DNA from: Gracilaria caudata
Lineage: Eukaryota > Rhodophyta > Florideophyceae > Gracilariales > Gracilariaceae
Assembly: GCA_030374735.1 (NCBI GenBank)
Contig: JASCIV010000182.1
Span: 1-34,150, forward strand
DNA length: 34,150 nucleotides
Reading direction: 5' to 3'
In this document: one piece after another, positions 34,001 to 34,150 of the stretch
How the letters are laid out: every line of letters starts with the position of its first letter
Position numbering within the stretch: position 1 is the first letter of the stretch
Translations under genes and position numbers: made by a program
Notes under the pieces: generated by a model
Told to the model about the DNA's origin: nothing
What the model saw: the letters and a program-made list of their open reading frames with translations, nothing else
The model's database searches: none

Positions 34001-34150
34001 GGGGCATTGACGAAGGACACGAGTGACTGAACGGAATCACTTCTGGGGAGGGGGCCGCACGGCGTCTGCGCAGAGGAACGGTCGGCGAAGGGGGCGCAGA
34101 CGCCAAGGTCAGCGGCGGGGTCAGAGCAGAGGGGGTCGGTGGGGTTCGAG
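31051..34150 (-). CDS. LRR + receiver-like + PP2A-B''/EF-hand-like protein, 5' end beyond window
   Basis: Partial. The frame runs open to the window edge, so 1032 residues are visible (numbered from 34149). No ATG lies upstream of or within the LRR part; the first start-like codon is a GTG at 34020. Five SDS22-type leucine-rich repeats of 24-26 residues lie at about 104-226, each built as L..L.L..N.L..IDL.PL..C. A Pro/Arg/Ser linker follows. At 326-433 is a predicted alternating strand/helix domain beginning VVVKVLLIG and resembling a response-regulator receiver, but without its acidic pair or phospho-acceptor Asp. About 300 disordered Ser-rich residues follow. The C-terminal 853-1018 resembles the PP2A B'' regulatory subunit: an EF-hand-like loop (D930, D932, D934, D941) then a WTHLIDMIRPSRPTEGITRREF segment. 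The domain assignments for the middle and end are inference by pattern. A signalling scaffold is likely. Confidence 0.75.
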   Translation of the reverse strand, partial: SNPTDPLCSDPAADLGVCAPFADRSSAQTPCGPLPRSDSVQSLVSFVNAPNPPTTPCPRPVIRALDTHARPHTVPLTSETDNISLSGLSLHTVALTALATTPHRLRDISLSANALPAIDLGPLAYCPALTVLTLNSNRISSIDLTPLASCPQLERLWLHDNNLQTVDLSPLRQCKALRSLYLEDNSIHEHTIDLSPLTATTNLRSLRLGGNRLSGKLDITPLLKCPTLSVFSTDTSVNLVADGEPSQARVSAALRRVVLDITFSGKRGSKFMRVERGRTTPPVMPKSLSPTRPRRKVNPPVAPTKRSVSPRDVHRSRPPSKASPEHVVVKVLLIGFRRLARYAVEDALNKCGNVVIRAADNGVVSHEPQKINFSHVVMLYAPAERILTQVAALSPQTAKIILGSERYRCTMETQAPRVFKQFSFYSDPISESATAEVYRMGREHALAVSSPPSDSVKQVSATSPLNAAETKKTSRRGNKKSVLDCNSVGIELEHIDDDIENCGETDNRESLHRLFSSNCTTANPRSGNSTSLSDLSRRLRERSGRSGSGLGSFVGGEMRTHGKNKERAEKASVEAAFEDLGGYGTVNSFGGIARACGLPKCAGPLAFKAAYNSSFEIESTTPEAGVPNHPMDGMNRRISTESFMSYWSARLRAYDGEERLANILEDSVGSNLDSEDEALGHSQYGAPLSRKSSASTSPSSSFSQFNGITPSQSADFPRTKNINLANIAARFPRSASMSSIPTDISCPCDSGIESLIRAFMDGRRSRFGSFALVKMSEAVAIGSALVIHSLRAKGKSRVGGAARPVCPKEVREGKLNASLIAAEVGIFEGVASGLSMDQIRSVKGCFATEVAPSQISRNGGITLNCTLGIEDVQRFCVSRKTLLPGAVKLAMAAHCRDPKRMTLAEFAILLSVLNNISSHGAVDYMFTIVDADRDDRWTIPDLRQLHMEKEQIWLQDGMAVSELGNIWTHLIDMIRPSRPTEGITRREFYRLGPKERKAVMQSLLFMDDDLSLLNIRRTVELNKNSASPLAVM

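Overview
This is nuclear DNA of a eukaryote with few introns, most likely a unicellular alga or other protist. The evidence is the gene set: the spliceosome core protein PRP8, chaperonin CCT zeta, the rRNA-processing factor RRP7, a mitochondrial ATM1-type ABC transporter, HMG-CoA lyase and a triple HMG-box chromatin protein. Each reads through as a single exon, including the 7.3 kb PRP8 gene. A red alga with an intron-poor genome fits, but that is an impression from coding style and gene structure; nothing here proves the lineage.

Layout. 1-1326: GC-rich flank with a G-quadruplex motif. 1327-2622 (+): triple HMG-box protein. 3502-4311 (+): C2H2 zinc-finger protein with a C-terminal membrane anchor, convergent with HMG-CoA lyase (4692-5756, -). 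6693-7532 (-): RRP7. 7533-9705: a 2.2 kb gene-free stretch with a cluster of perfect hairpins and short direct repeats. CCT zeta (9706-11295, -) and PRP8 (11803-19086, +) share a 507 bp divergent promoter. 19596-20021 (-): unidentified small gene. 20522-22483 (-): armadillo-like protein with a long disordered N-terminus. 24141-26888 (-): polytopic membrane protein of TRP-like/Flc appearance. 27610-29655 (-): ATM1-type transporter. 31051 to the window edge (-): a large protein joining leucine-rich repeats, a degenerate receiver-like domain and a PP2A-B''/EF-hand-like C-terminus; its 5' end lies outside the window.

Most genes are housekeeping, and no operon or pathway cluster is apparent: each gene appears to have its own promoter, except the CCT zeta/PRP8 pair. 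No transfer RNA, ribosomal RNA, transposase or CRISPR array was recognised.

The less ordinary material is (i) the LRR/receiver-like/PP2A-B''-like fusion, (ii) a recurring pattern of exact inverted repeats in the spacers, several with a single-base centre, (iii) the hairpin cluster at about 8030-8560, and (iv) start-codon questions. Several long open frames begin with GTG or TTG rather than ATG, so starts were re-chosen here (zinc-finger, RRP7 and armadillo genes) or left open (LRR gene).
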